DNA of 64,000 bases from Bradyrhizobium jicamae (GCF_018130695.1 NZ_JAFCJX010000033.1:35741-99740), one strand, 5' to 3'. Shown: positions 50,906 to 60,348, counted from the stretch's first letter. Notes: generated by a model from the sequence alone, not told the origin. A program made the numbers and translations.

Positions 50906-51397
50906 TTACTCCTCGGTCGCTGCGTCTTCATCGCGCGGACGGCGCGGGCCACGGTCGCCACGGAAGCCACCGCCTTCGCGGTCGCCACGGAAACCACCTT
51001 CACGATCGCCACGGAAGCCGCCTTCGCGGTCACCACGGAAACCACCGCCGCGGTCATCGCGCTCGCGATCACGGTCGGCCTTGCGCATCATCGCCGACGG
51101 GCCTTCCTCGTGCTCTTCGACGCGCACGGTGAGGTAACGGATGACGTCTTCGCTGATCCGCTCCTGGCGCTCGATCTCGGTGACGACAGCCGACGGAGCG
51201 TCGATGTTCATCAGCACGAAATGCGCCTTGCGGTTCTTGTTCATGCGGTAGGTGAGGGAGCGCACGCCCCAATTCTCGGTCTTGGTGACCTTGCCGCCGC
51301 CTTGCTCGACGATTCCCGTCATCTGGGTCGTCAGCTCTTCCACCTGCTGGGTGCTCGCGTCCTGACGCGCGAGGAAAACATGCTCGTAAAGAGGCAT
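50906..51397 (-). CDS. rpsF: 30S ribosomal protein S6 with GGFRGDRE repeats
   Basis: The 163-residue protein has the standard S6 domain in the first about 100 residues (MPLYEHVFLARQDASTQQVEEL, KTENWGVRSLTYRMNKNRKAHFVLM). The tail consists of GGFRGDRE-type repeats (four to five units) and an acidic end (PRRPRDEDAATEE). Such Arg/Gly-rich tails resemble RGG motifs that bind RNA, but a function here is inference. The gene heads the S6-S18-DUF2232-L9 cluster. Confidence 0.95.
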   Translation of the reverse strand: MPLYEHVFLARQDASTQQVEELTTQMTGIVEQGGGKVTKTENWGVRSLTYRMNKNRKAHFVLMNIDAPSAVVTEIERQERISEDVIRYLTVRVEEHEEGPSAMMRKADRDRERDDRGGGFRGDREGGFRGDREGGFRGDREGGGFRGDRGPRRPRDEDAATEE

Positions 51398-51719
51398 GGG
51401 TGTCCTTTCCTTGTGTTGGCGCGGTCCCCGGCGACAAGCCCTTCGAGACCTTCGGAAAGGACTCGATGTTGCTCAGAAGGCGGAAGCACGGGACGACGGG
51501 CCGACCGGCCCTGCCACATCAAATCAACAAGTGAATTCGCTGAGACCGTCCGTTCAGCTCCCGGCCGGGACCCACGGATGAAGGGCCTTATAAGGATTTT
51601 GGCCGGGATGGCAAGGGTTGTGGGCGCGATTTGGCGCAGGAGGCTCATGCTGGCCGGCGGCACCCGGCGCCAGGAGGCTGGCCCGGTCAAGGGTGCATTT
51701 TCCCGGTTGATTTATTTGT
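51398..51719. other. Leader and promoter region between rpsF and a TetR gene
   Basis: The stretch covers the rpsF leader (reading left) and the TetR promoter (reading right). Around 51571-51616 it includes GGACCC and AGGGCCTTATAAGG. A CCG-containing hairpin like known S6:S18 autoregulation sites could not be confirmed by eye. Confidence 0.35.
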
Positions 51720-51734
51720 TTGTATGACATACAA
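51720..51734. promoter_or_regulatory. TetR-type operator palindrome
   Basis: TTGTATG-A-CATACAA is a perfect 15-bp inverted repeat ending 18 bp before the ATG of the 51753 TetR gene, positioned for autorepression of the regulator and the coupled desaturase. Confidence 0.75.
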
Positions 51735-51752
51735 GTAATTCAGGAGACGATC

Positions 51753-52457
51753 ATGGCACCCGAATCCGTGTCCGAACCGGCTGCGACCGACCCCAAGCAC
51801 GCGGTGCGCGCGACCCGCTCCGCCGGGCGCAAGATGCGCTCGCTGCTGCTGGACGCCGCGAGCCGGCTGTTCCGGGAGCGGGGGCTGTCCGGCACCTCGA
51901 TCTCCGACATCGCGGCGGCCGCCGACGCCTTTCCGAGCCAGATCACCTATTACTTCCGCACCAAGGAAGCGCTGTTCGTCGAGACCGCCTGCCGCGACAT
52001 GCTGTATCTGGCGCGCGCCACCGAGCAGGCGGCGCTGACCGCCTGCACGCCACGCGATTACACGCATGCGCTCGCTGAGACAGTGACGGCGACGGATTCG
52101 GTGGCCTTTTTCGCCGAAGCGCTGACGCTGACACGAAGGCGGCCGGATCTGGCGCCGCTGGTCGAGCGCACCATCGAGCGGCTGCACAGCGAGGGCGCGC
52201 GCGCCTATGCCGGACAGGTCGAGCGGCACGGCTGGCGTTCGCTGCGTGCGCCGGAGGAGAGCTCGCGCAGATTCTGGGCGGTTGCGATCGGTGTGATCGT
52301 CGAAGGTTACGCGATGGGCCGTGCGGCCGATGAGATGTGCAGCGAGTTGCTGCGCGCGCTCGGCGAGCAGGCGACATCGACAACGGACAATGCGCGGCTT
52401 CGCCTCGTCGGCGAGCGCGCAAACACCACCGAAACGGACGGGGAGACCAACTCATGA
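51753..52457 (+). CDS. TetR-family regulator upstream of the desaturase
   Basis: The 234-residue repressor-like protein has HTH in RSAGRKMRSLLLDAASRLFRERGLSGTSISDIAAAADAFPSQITYYFRTKEALF. The ligand pocket is helical (FFAEALTLTRRRPDLAPLVERTIERL). The ATG at 51753 has AGGAG upstream. The next gene (fatty-acid desaturase) overlaps its stop by ATGA, giving an operon in which the regulator probably senses acyl-CoA or fatty-acid state. The operator is the 51720-51734 palindrome. Confidence 0.9.
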   Translation: MAPESVSEPAATDPKHAVRATRSAGRKMRSLLLDAASRLFRERGLSGTSISDIAAAADAFPSQITYYFRTKEALFVETACRDMLYLARATEQAALTACTPRDYTHALAETVTATDSVAFFAEALTLTRRRPDLAPLVERTIERLHSEGARAYAGQVERHGWRSLRAPEESSRRFWAVAIGVIVEGYAMGRAADEMCSELLRALGEQATSTTDNARLRLVGERANTTETDGETNS

Positions 52458-53479
52458 CCGCGCTGCGCATGCGTGCCCGTGATTTCCTGACCGAGGATGA
52501 ACTGGTTGCCGTCCGCGAACGCGTCACATGGAAGGGCGTCGCGCTGATCGTGCATGCCTGGGCGCTGATCCTGGGTGCGATCGCGCTGGTCGCGTGGTGG
52601 CCGAATCCGCTGACCTATCTGTTGGCGGTGGCCATCATCGGCTCGCGCCAGCTTGGGCTTGCGATCCTGATGCATGATGGCGCGCATGGTTGCCTGTCGG
52701 CTGATGAGAAAACCAATCTAACGCTGAGCCAGTGGTTCTGCGCCTATCCGATTTTCGCCGAGACCCGCGGCTATCGCCGCTATCATTTGCAGCATCACGC
52801 GCGCACGCAGCAGGAGGATGATCCCGATCTCGTGCTGTCGGCGCCGTTCCCCATCACCAAGCTCAGCTATCGCCGAAAATTCTTCCGCGACATCACCGGG
52901 CAGACCGGATACCAGCAGCGCAAGGCGCAATTGCTCAATGCGCTCGGACCGAAGGAGTGGCCACTCGCACGCCGCGCGGCGCATTTCTGGGAGAAGCTCG
53001 GTCCGCAATGCGTGACCAACGCCGTGCTGTTTGCGGGGTTGGCTGCGGCCGGCGTGTGGTGGGCCTATCCGTTGCTGTGGCTGGTGCCGCTGCTCACCTG
53101 GATGATGGTGATCACCCGCATCCGCAACATCGCCGAGCACGCCGTGGTGCCCGACAGCGCCGATCCCCTGCGCAACACCCGCACCACGCACGCGAACGTC
53201 CTCGAGCGTCTGTTCATCGCGCCCTACTACGTCAACTACCACCTCGAGCATCATCTGCTGTTCTACGTGCCCTGCTACAACCTGCCGCGCGTCCACCGCA
53301 TCCTCAGCGCCAGCCGGCATGCCGAGCGCATGGAGGTGCAGCCGGGTTACGCCGCCGTGTTGCGCCTTGCGACCGCCAAGCCCAACCGGGAGGATCGGCC
53401 GGGGCAACTGGTCAACAGCGCGCGCCGTGCCCGGTCCGGTGCCGAGGTCAACGCCGACCAGAATGCGGGCGGATTCTAG
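52454..53479 (+). CDS. Membrane fatty acid desaturase
   Basis: The 341-residue integral membrane diiron enzyme has three histidine boxes: MHDGAHGCLS (HDGAH), HLQHHARTQQ (HLQHH) and NYHLEHHLLF (HLEHH). It has about four hydrophobic segments (LIVHAWALILGAIALVAWW, LTYLLAVAIIG, VLFAGLAAAGVWWAYPLLWLVPLL). It introduces a double bond into acyl chains; position and substrate are unknown. It overlaps the TetR gene by ATGA, so it is under its control. Confidence 0.9.
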   Translation: MTALRMRARDFLTEDELVAVRERVTWKGVALIVHAWALILGAIALVAWWPNPLTYLLAVAIIGSRQLGLAILMHDGAHGCLSADEKTNLTLSQWFCAYPIFAETRGYRRYHLQHHARTQQEDDPDLVLSAPFPITKLSYRRKFFRDITGQTGYQQRKAQLLNALGPKEWPLARRAAHFWEKLGPQCVTNAVLFAGLAAAGVWWAYPLLWLVPLLTWMMVITRIRNIAEHAVVPDSADPLRNTRTTHANVLERLFIAPYYVNYHLEHHLLFYVPCYNLPRVHRILSASRHAERMEVQPGYAAVLRLATAKPNREDRPGQLVNSARRARSGAEVNADQNAGGF

Positions 53480-53651
53480 CCTCAGCGGCCGCCCGGCATC
53501 CCCAGGGTTCCCTCGCACAGCTTGACATTGCGGCCTCAGACGGTGTCTTACGGCCCGGTCCACGGCATAGCCCGGACCCGCCGAGGCGCTTTTTGCGCGA
53601 CGCGGACACCAATTTCCCGCAAAGTTAGGCTGAACAAGGTAGGGAGCGCCG

Positions 53652-54605
53652 ATGACGGCAGCATTCACGTTTCCCGGGCAGGGCTCGCAGGCGGTTGGTA
53701 TGGGCAAGGCCCTGGCCGAGGCCTTTCCCGCCGCCAAGGCGGTTTTCGACGAGGTCGACGCCGCGCTCGGCGAGAAGCTGACCGCGATCATCTGGGGCGG
53801 CCCGGCCGAGACGCTGCAGCTCACCGAGAACGCCCAGCCGGCCTTGATGGCGGTGTCGATCGCGACGCTGCGTGTGCTCGAGACCGAAGCCGGTTTCTCC
53901 GTCGGCCGCGATGCCGCCTTCGTCGCCGGTCACTCGCTCGGCGAATATTCGGCGCTGGCCGCCGCGGGCAGCCTGACCGTCAGCGACACCGCGCGCCTGC
54001 TGCGCACCCGTGGGCTCGCGATGCAGAAGGCCGTGCCGGTCGGCGCCGGCGCGATGGCTGCGCTGCTCGGCCTCGACTATGAGGCCGCTGTCGCGGTCGC
54101 GCAGGAAGCCGCCCAGGGCCAGGTCTGCCAAGCCGCCAACGACAATGGCGGGGGACAGGTCGTGGTCTCCGGCGACAAGGCGGCGGTCGATCGTGCCGTC
54201 GAGATCGCCAAGACCAAGGGCGCCAAGCGCGCGATGCTGCTGCCGGTCTCCGCACCCTTCCATTGCAAGCTGATGCAGCCGGCTGCCGACGCGATGGCCA
54301 AGGCGCTTGCCGACGTCACGATCAAGGCGCCGGCCGCGCCGCTGGTCTGCAACGTGCTGGCATCCGCCATCAGCGATCCCGACGAGATCCGTCGCCGCCT
54401 GGTCGAACAGGTCACGGGCACCGTGCGTTGGCGCGAGTCGGTGGCCTACATGGCCGGCCAGGGCGTGACGCGATTTCTCGAGATCGGCGCCGGCAAGGTG
54501 CTGAGCGGCCTCGTCAAGCGTATCGCGGACGGTGCGGTCGGCGTGTCCGTCGGTGGTCCGAATGACATTGCCGCGGCCAAGGACGCGTTGGCGGCTTCGA
54601 AGTAA
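53652..54605 (+). CDS. fabD: Malonyl-CoA:ACP transacylase
   Basis: The 317-residue enzyme loads malonyl groups onto acyl carrier protein in fatty-acid synthesis. N-terminal FTFPGQGSQAVGMGKAL, the nucleophile elbow VAGHSLGEYSALAAAG with catalytic Ser, and C-terminal GVTRFLEIGAGKVLSGLVKRI are all diagnostic. The ATG at 53652 follows AGGGAG. It heads the fabD-fabG-acpP-fabF cluster. Confidence 0.96.
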   Translation: MTAAFTFPGQGSQAVGMGKALAEAFPAAKAVFDEVDAALGEKLTAIIWGGPAETLQLTENAQPALMAVSIATLRVLETEAGFSVGRDAAFVAGHSLGEYSALAAAGSLTVSDTARLLRTRGLAMQKAVPVGAGAMAALLGLDYEAAVAVAQEAAQGQVCQAANDNGGGQVVVSGDKAAVDRAVEIAKTKGAKRAMLLPVSAPFHCKLMQPAADAMAKALADVTIKAPAAPLVCNVLASAISDPDEIRRRLVEQVTGTVRWRESVAYMAGQGVTRFLEIGAGKVLSGLVKRIADGAVGVSVGGPNDIAAAKDALAASK

Positions 54606-54629
54606 GCCGCCGGGTAAGGAGAATTTTCG

Positions 54630-55367
54630 ATGTTCGATTTGACAGGCAAGACCGCGCTCGTCACCGGCGCGACCGGTGGCATCGGCGGCGCGATTGCGCA
54701 GGCGCTGCATGCGCAGGGCGCGACCGTTGCGATCTCCGGCACGCGGCGTGAGGTGCTTGATGCTTTCGCCGCCAAGCTCGGCGAGCGCGTTCACGTGCTG
54801 CCGTGCAACCTTTCCAGCAAGGACGACGTCGAGGCGCTGGTGCCCGCGGTGGAAGCCGCGATGGGGCAGGTCGACATTCTCGTCGCCAATGCCGGCATCA
54901 CCCGCGACAATCTGTTCGTGCAGCTGCGCGACGAGGATTGGGACGACGTCATCGCGGTCAATCTGACTGCGACGTTCCGCCTCGCGCGCGCCGCCACCAA
55001 GCTGATGATGCGTAAGCGCTTCGGCCGCATCATTGCGATCACCTCGATCGTCGGCGTCACCGGCAACCCCGGCCAGGGCAACTACACCGCATCGAAGGCC
55101 GGCATCATCGGCCTGATCAAGACGCTGGGTGCCGAATATGCGAAACGCGGCGTCACCGCCAACTGCATCGCGCCGGGTTTCATCAAGACGCCGATGACGG
55201 ACGCGCTCAACGACAAGCAGCGCGAGACCATCCTGACCAAGGTTCCTGCGGCGCGGCTCGGAACGCCCGAGGACATCGCTGCGGCTGCGGTCTATCTAGC
55301 CTCCAACGAGGCCGGCTACGTGACCGGGCAGACGATTCACGTCAACGGCGGAATGGCCATGTTTTGA
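54630..55367 (+). CDS. fabG: 3-oxoacyl-ACP reductase
   Basis: The 245-residue SDR enzyme reduces 3-ketoacyl-ACP with NADPH. It has VTGATGGIGGAIA as the cofactor loop, NAGITRDNLF, the catalytic Ser in ITSIVGVTGN and Tyr-x3-Lys in GNYTASKAGI. The C-terminus GYVTGQTIHVNGGMAMF is typical FabG. It is 24 bp after fabD with an AAGGAG ribosome binding site, so it is cotranscribed. Confidence 0.97.
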   Translation: MFDLTGKTALVTGATGGIGGAIAQALHAQGATVAISGTRREVLDAFAAKLGERVHVLPCNLSSKDDVEALVPAVEAAMGQVDILVANAGITRDNLFVQLRDEDWDDVIAVNLTATFRLARAATKLMMRKRFGRIIAITSIVGVTGNPGQGNYTASKAGIIGLIKTLGAEYAKRGVTANCIAPGFIKTPMTDALNDKQRETILTKVPAARLGTPEDIAAAAVYLASNEAGYVTGQTIHVNGGMAMF

Positions 55368-55692
55368 GCGCCTTACCGGCTCTCGCAATGCGGCGAAAGG
55401 CCGTTTCCGGCAGCCGGGGCAGGCGTGTAGTCAAGGCTTGGGAAGTATGATAGCTGAACCCCCCGCGGATGGGCAAAGAACGCCATTGCAGGATTTTGAA
55501 ACCCTGTATATTGGCGTGGCGACGCCTGCCGTTCGCCGGGGACTTAGTCGGCTACGACCGGGCCGAATCAAGCTACCAGGTCGAATCAAGATATCTGCCT
55601 GATTCCGGACTGTGCGCGATTGAGTAATCTGGACGACCACGATGGCTCGTATCGTCTTGGGGTCGGGACCAATGGAACAACGAGGTTGAACG
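55368..55692. other. Intergenic region between fabG and acpP
   Basis: This roughly 325 bp gap probably carries a separate acpP promoter, since acyl carrier protein is needed in large amounts. No palindromic repeat, ORF with a good start or recognised operator was found. Confidence 0.4.
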
Positions 55693-55932
55693 ATGAGTGA
55701 GATTGGCGAGCGGGTTAAGAAGATTGTGGTCGAACACCTCGGTGTCGAACCGGAGAAGGTGATCGATAGCGCAAGTTTCATCGATGACCTCGGCGCCGAC
55801 AGTCTCGACACCGTCGAGCTCGTGATGGCTTTCGAAGAAGAGTTCGGCTGCGAGATTCCGGACGACGCGGCGGAGACGATTCTGACCGTCGGCGACGCCA
55901 CCAAGTTTCTCGAGAAGAACGCCAAGAGCTGA
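55693..55932 (+). CDS. acpP: Acyl carrier protein
   Basis: The 79-residue four-helix protein contains FIDDLGADSLDTVELVMAFEEEFGCEIPD. The Ser of DSLD carries the 4'-phosphopantetheine arm. It shuttles acyl chains between FabD, FabG and FabF encoded around it. The ribosome binding site is CGAGG, and a terminator follows at 55958-55990. Confidence 0.97.
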   Translation: MSEIGERVKKIVVEHLGVEPEKVIDSASFIDDLGADSLDTVELVMAFEEEFGCEIPDDAAETILTVGDATKFLEKNAKS

Positions 55933-55957
55933 CGCATTTCGCGTTAAGCTGACGGAG

Positions 55958-55990
55958 CCGGACGGACCGCTTTTTCGGCGGTCCCCCGGT
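55958..55990 (+). terminator. Intrinsic terminator after acpP
   Basis: GGACCGC (55964-55970) pairs with GCGGTCC (55978-55984) around a T-rich loop, and CCGG outside can extend the stem; TTTCTTGTT follows. It may separate highly expressed acpP from fabF. Confidence 0.6.
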
Positions 55991-56031
55991 TTCTTGTTAT
56001 TGACCGCCCATTCCGGGCCGGAGTTTTTGAC

Positions 56032-57297
56032 ATGAGGCGAGTTGTCGTCACGGGGCTGGGCATGGTCACACCGCTCGGCTGCGGTGTCGACGCAACCTGG
56101 ACGCGCATCCTTGCCGGCCAGAGCGGCGCGCGCAGGATCGAGACCTTCGACGTGTCCGATCTGCCGAGCCAGATCGCCTGTCCGGTGCCGCGCGGCGATG
56201 GCTCCGACGGCACCTTCAATGCCGACCAGTGGATGGAGCCGAAGGACCAGCGCAAGGTCGACGACTTCATCATCTTCGCGATGTGCGCGGCCAAGCAGGC
56301 GCTCGACGATGCCAACTGGCATCCGGAGAGCGAAGAGGACAAGTGCGCGACCGGCACCCTGATCGGCTCCGGCATCGGCGGCCTCTCGGGCATCGCCGAC
56401 ACTGCGATCCTCCTGAAGGAGCGCGGTCCACGCAAGGTCTCGCCATTCTTCATCCCGGGCCGGCTGATCAATCTGGCGTCGGGCTATGTCTCGATCGAGC
56501 ATGGTCTCAAAGGTCCCAACCATTCCGTCGTCACCGCGTGCTCGACCGGCGCGCATGCGATCGGTGACGGCGCGCGCCTGATCGCGCTCGGCGATGCCGA
56601 CGTGATGGTCGCTGGTGGCACCGAATCGCCGATCTGCCGGATCGGCATGGCCGGCTTCTGCGCGGCGCGTGCGCTGTCGACCGGCTTCAACGAGACCCCG
56701 CAAAAGGCCTCGCGCCCCTACGACAAGGACCGCGACGGTTTCGTCATGGGCGAGGGCGCCGGCGTGGTCGTGCTGGAAGAGTATGAGCACGCCGTCAAGC
56801 GCGGCGCGAAGATCTATGCCGAGGTGGTCGGCTACGGCCTGTCGGGCGATGCCTATCACATCACGTCGCCCTCGCCGGATGGCGATGGCGGCTTCCGCAG
56901 CATGAGCGCCGCGCTGAAGCGCGCCGGGCTGACGGCATCCGACATCGACTACATCAACGCGCACGGCACCTCGACCCTGGTCGGTGACGAGATCGAGCTC
57001 GGCGCAGTCGAGCGGCTGCTCGGCAACACGGCTTCGAAAGTGTCGATGTCGTCGACCAAGTCGGCGGTCGGGCATCTGCTCGGTGCGGCCGGCGCGATCG
57101 AAGCGATCTTCGCGATTCTCGCGATTCGCGATAACATCTGCCCGCCGACTATCAATCTCGACAATCCGTCGGTCCAGACGGCGATCGATCTCGTGCCGCA
57201 CACGGCACGCAAGCGCGAGGTCGATGTGGCGCTGTCGAACTCGTTCGGTTTCGGAGGCACCAATGCGTCCGTGATCGTGCGGCGCGTGACGAACTAG
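56032..57297 (+). CDS. fabF: 3-oxoacyl-ACP synthase II
   Basis: The 421-residue condensing enzyme elongates acyl-ACP with malonyl-ACP. RRVVVTGLGMVTPLGCGVDATW begins the thiolase fold. The catalytic Cys lies in VTACSTGAHAIGDG, His in YINAHGTSTLVGDEIE and in KSAVGHLLGAAGAIE. The length is normal. It is separated from acpP by the terminator but runs in the same direction. Confidence 0.97.
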   Translation: MRRVVVTGLGMVTPLGCGVDATWTRILAGQSGARRIETFDVSDLPSQIACPVPRGDGSDGTFNADQWMEPKDQRKVDDFIIFAMCAAKQALDDANWHPESEEDKCATGTLIGSGIGGLSGIADTAILLKERGPRKVSPFFIPGRLINLASGYVSIEHGLKGPNHSVVTACSTGAHAIGDGARLIALGDADVMVAGGTESPICRIGMAGFCAARALSTGFNETPQKASRPYDKDRDGFVMGEGAGVVVLEEYEHAVKRGAKIYAEVVGYGLSGDAYHITSPSPDGDGGFRSMSAALKRAGLTASDIDYINAHGTSTLVGDEIELGAVERLLGNTASKVSMSSTKSAVGHLLGAAGAIEAIFAILAIRDNICPPTINLDNPSVQTAIDLVPHTARKREVDVALSNSFGFGGTNASVIVRRVTN

Positions 57298-57426
57298 TTG
57301 AGTGTTTGGATTCACACTCCACCGTTTTGCCGTATTCCGCGGTGACTCCTAAGTGCGGGCGTATGCTATTGGTCGGGCAGGGGTTTGCCGGCCCACGATT
57401 GAACCGGCAAGATTTGGTTTGCATCG

Positions 57427-58689
57427 ATGAGTGAAAGGCCGCCCATTTCTCCGAGGAGCCCGCGTGCCGCGTTGGAGCCCGAGCAGGTTCCGCCGCCGCC
57501 GAAACGTTCGGAGCGTGCCCGCAATCCGTTCGTGGTGATCGGCAATGCCATCATCACCATCCTGATCATCCTGATGATCGGTGCCGGCACTGCGTATTAC
57601 TACGGACGGCAGACGCTGGAATCGGCGGGGCCGCTGCAGGAAGACAAGATCGTCAACATTCCCGCGCGCGCCGGCAAGCGCGACATCGCCGACGTGCTCT
57701 CGCGTGAGGGCGTCATCAACGTCAATCCCTGGGTCTTCATCGGCGGCGTGTTTGCTCTGAAGGCGAGCTCCGATCTCAAGCCCGGCGAATACCAGTTCCA
57801 GAAGAATGCCAGCCTGCGCGACGTCATCGCCACCATCGTCGAAGGCAAGGTGGTGCAGCATGCCGTCACCGTTCCGGAAGGCCTGACCTCCGAGCAGATC
57901 GTGGCGCGGCTCACCGACAACGACATCTTCACCGGCTCGGTGAAGGAGATTCCGCGCGAGGGGACGCTGCTGCCGGAGACCTACAAATTCCCGCGCGGCA
58001 CGCCGCGCGATCAGGTGATCCAGCGCATGCAGCAGGCGCAGAAGCGGATCGTCGCGGAGATCTGGGACCGCCGCAATCCGGACTCGCCGCTGAAATCGCC
58101 GGAGCAATTGATCACGCTGGCCTCGATCGTCGAGAAGGAGACCGGCCGCGCCGACGAGCGCAGCCGTGTCGCGGCCGTGTTCGTCAACCGCATCCGCCAG
58201 AAGATGAAGCTGCAGTCCGATCCGACGATCATCTATGGCCTGGTCGGCGGCAAGGGCACCTTGGGCCGTCCGATCAAGCGCAGCGAGATCACCCAGCCAT
58301 CGCCCTACAACACCTATGTGATCGAGGGCCTGCCGCCGGGACCGATCGCCAATCCCGGCCGCGCCTCGCTGGAGGCGACCGCCAATCCGGCGCGCACCCG
58401 CGACCTGTTCTTCGTCGCCGACGGCAGCGGTGGCCACGCCTTCACCGAAACCTACGACCAGCACGCCAAGAACGTCGCCAAGCTGCGCACGATGGAAAAG
58501 CAGATTCAGAACGACACCGTGGAGCCGGCCGACGATCCGCCGCCGGCTGCGGCCGGCACTGCGCCGGCAGCGACGGACTCCAACCCGACGGCTGCGACCC
58601 CGAAGCCGCCGGCCAACCAGAAGAAGCCGCCGCGCGGCCGTCAGGGCGCGGCCCAGCAGGCCACGACGCCGCCGGTGGTCCAGCAGTAG
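57427..58689 (+). CDS. mltG: Endolytic transglycosylase MltG
   Basis: The 420-residue inner-membrane enzyme trims nascent peptidoglycan strands. It has a proline-rich cytoplasmic N-terminus (EPEQVPPPPKRSERAR), one membrane segment (FVVIGNAIITILIILMIGAGTAYYYG), a LysM-like domain (ILSRE region: DIADVLSREGVINVNPWVF) and the YceG domain with LASIVEKETGRADERSRVAAVFVNRI containing the catalytic Glu. A Pro/Ala/Thr-rich C-terminal tail of about 60 residues is an extension. It lies between fabF and yicC. Confidence 0.94.
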   Translation: MSERPPISPRSPRAALEPEQVPPPPKRSERARNPFVVIGNAIITILIILMIGAGTAYYYGRQTLESAGPLQEDKIVNIPARAGKRDIADVLSREGVINVNPWVFIGGVFALKASSDLKPGEYQFQKNASLRDVIATIVEGKVVQHAVTVPEGLTSEQIVARLTDNDIFTGSVKEIPREGTLLPETYKFPRGTPRDQVIQRMQQAQKRIVAEIWDRRNPDSPLKSPEQLITLASIVEKETGRADERSRVAAVFVNRIRQKMKLQSDPTIIYGLVGGKGTLGRPIKRSEITQPSPYNTYVIEGLPPGPIANPGRASLEATANPARTRDLFFVADGSGGHAFTETYDQHAKNVAKLRTMEKQIQNDTVEPADDPPPAAAGTAPAATDSNPTAATPKPPANQKKPPRGRQGAAQQATTPPVVQQ

Positions 58690-58803
58690 GTAACTGCTGG
58701 TTTGCCATGCGGCCGAACGTAATTCCACTTTCACGGAATCCGTTTTAAGGTCGCGCGGGCTCCAGGCGAGTCTGATTGCAATTTTTCCGGAGAAGTTCAC
58801 GCG

Positions 58804-59691
58804 ATGGCGCTGTCGAGCATGACCGGCTTTGCCCGAAGCCATGGCGCAAGCGGCCCCTATACGTTCGAGTGGGAACTCAAGTCGGTCAACGCCAAGGGCT
58901 TTGACCTGCGCCTGCGCATGCCGCCCGGCTGGGACGAGCTGGAGGCGCTGGCCAAGAAGCGCGCCGGCGAGCTGCTGTCGCGCGGCACTGTCTACGCCAA
59001 TCTCAGCGTCAAGCGGGCCGACGCCGCGCAGACCATCCGCATCAATGAGGACGTGTTGGGCGCGGTCGTGAAGGTCGCCGGCGAGCTGGCGCAACGGATC
59101 GACGCCGTGGCGCCATCCATCGACGGCCTGCTCGGCATCAAGGGCGTGATCGAGGTGGTCGAGCCCGAGAGCAGCGAGGAGGAGGACAAGGCGGCGCGCG
59201 AGGCGGCGGCGATGGCCTTCGAGCAGGCGCTTTCGAGCCTCGTCGAGATGCGCCGCCGCGAGGGCGCGGCGCTCGGCGATATCCTGAAGCAGCGCATGGA
59301 CGAGATCGAGCGGCTGGCCAGGCGCGCCGAAGCGGCTCCCGGCCGCAAGCCGGAAGCGATCCGCGCCCGGCTCGCCGAGCAGATCGCGGCGCTGCTCGAG
59401 ACGTCGGATCGTTTTGACGCCGACCGCCTCAACCAGGAAGCCATCCTGATCGCGACCAAGGCGGATATCCGCGAGGAGCTCGACCGCATCGCCTCGCACA
59501 TCACGCAGGCGCGCGAGATCCTCGGCAAGGGCGGCGCGGTCGGCCGGCGGCTGGACTTCCTGGCGCAGGAGTTCAACCGCGAGGTCAACACCACATGCTC
59601 GAAATCCAACGACATCGAACTGACCAATATCGGGCTTGAGATGAAAAACGTCGTCGAGCAGTTCCGCGAGCAGGTCCAGAATCTGGAGTGA
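58804..59691 (+). CDS. yicC: YicC/YloC family endoribonuclease
   Basis: The 295-residue protein carries the family N-terminus ALSSMTGFARSHGASGPYTFEWELKSVNAKGFDLRLRMP and the conserved C-terminal GRRLDFLAQEFNREVNTTCSKSNDIELTNIGLEMKN. YicC-type proteins are RNA endonucleases with a helical central domain. The ATG at 58804 lies after GGAGAAG. It starts 114 bp after mltG and is 3 bp before gmk, so coupled expression with gmk is likely. Confidence 0.94.
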   Translation: MALSSMTGFARSHGASGPYTFEWELKSVNAKGFDLRLRMPPGWDELEALAKKRAGELLSRGTVYANLSVKRADAAQTIRINEDVLGAVVKVAGELAQRIDAVAPSIDGLLGIKGVIEVVEPESSEEEDKAAREAAAMAFEQALSSLVEMRRREGAALGDILKQRMDEIERLARRAEAAPGRKPEAIRARLAEQIAALLETSDRFDADRLNQEAILIATKADIREELDRIASHITQAREILGKGGAVGRRLDFLAQEFNREVNTTCSKSNDIELTNIGLEMKNVVEQFREQVQNLE

Positions 59692-59694
59692 GAG

Positions 59695-60348
59695 ATGACG
59701 GCGCAGGGATTTGACGGCGTGGAGCGGCGCGGACTGATGTTCGTGCTGTCGTCGCCATCCGGCGCCGGCAAGACCACGCTGTCGCGGATGCTGATCGAGC
59801 GCATGGCCGGGCTGAAGATGTCGGTGTCGGCGACGACGCGCGCAATGCGGCCCGGCGAGGTCGACGGCCGCGATTACTTCTTCGTCGACAAGCCGAAGTT
59901 CGAGGCCATGGTCAGCCAGGGCGAGCTGCTGGAATGGGCCACCGTGTTCGACAACCGCTACGGCACGCCGCGCGCGCCCGTCGAGGCGGCGCTGTCGGCC
60001 GGGCAGGACGTGCTGTTCGACATCGACTGGCAGGGCACCCAGCAGCTGCGCGAGAAGGCCCGCGCCGACGTCGTCAGCGTCTTCATCCTGCCGCCCTCGG
60101 CCGCGGACCTCGAGAAGCGGCTGCACACCCGCGCGCAGGATTCCGAGGAGGTGATCCGCGGGCGGATGAACCGGGCCACCCACGAGCTCAGCCACTGGGC
60201 GGAGTACGACTACATCGTCGTCAACCAGAACGTCGACGACGCCTTCGCCGAGGTGCAGTCGATCCTCAAGGCCGAGCGCTTGAAGCGCGAGCGCCGCACC
60301 GGCCTCACCGAATTCGTGCGCGCCCTGCAGCGGCAGCTCGAGAAGTAG
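59695..60348 (+). CDS. gmk: Guanylate kinase
   Basis: The 217-residue enzyme phosphorylates GMP to GDP. Walker A is LSSPSGAGKTTLSRML; the GMP-binding region is SATTRAMRPGEVDGRDYFFV, with ELLEWATVFDNRYGTPRAPV and the lid region VIRGRMNRATHELSHWAEYDYIVVN. It is 3 bp after yicC, with GAGTGAGAG as ribosome binding site. It ends the core cluster. Confidence 0.97.
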   Translation: MTAQGFDGVERRGLMFVLSSPSGAGKTTLSRMLIERMAGLKMSVSATTRAMRPGEVDGRDYFFVDKPKFEAMVSQGELLEWATVFDNRYGTPRAPVEAALSAGQDVLFDIDWQGTQQLREKARADVVSVFILPPSAADLEKRLHTRAQDSEEVIRGRMNRATHELSHWAEYDYIVVNQNVDDAFAEVQSILKAERLKRERRTGLTEFVRALQRQLEK

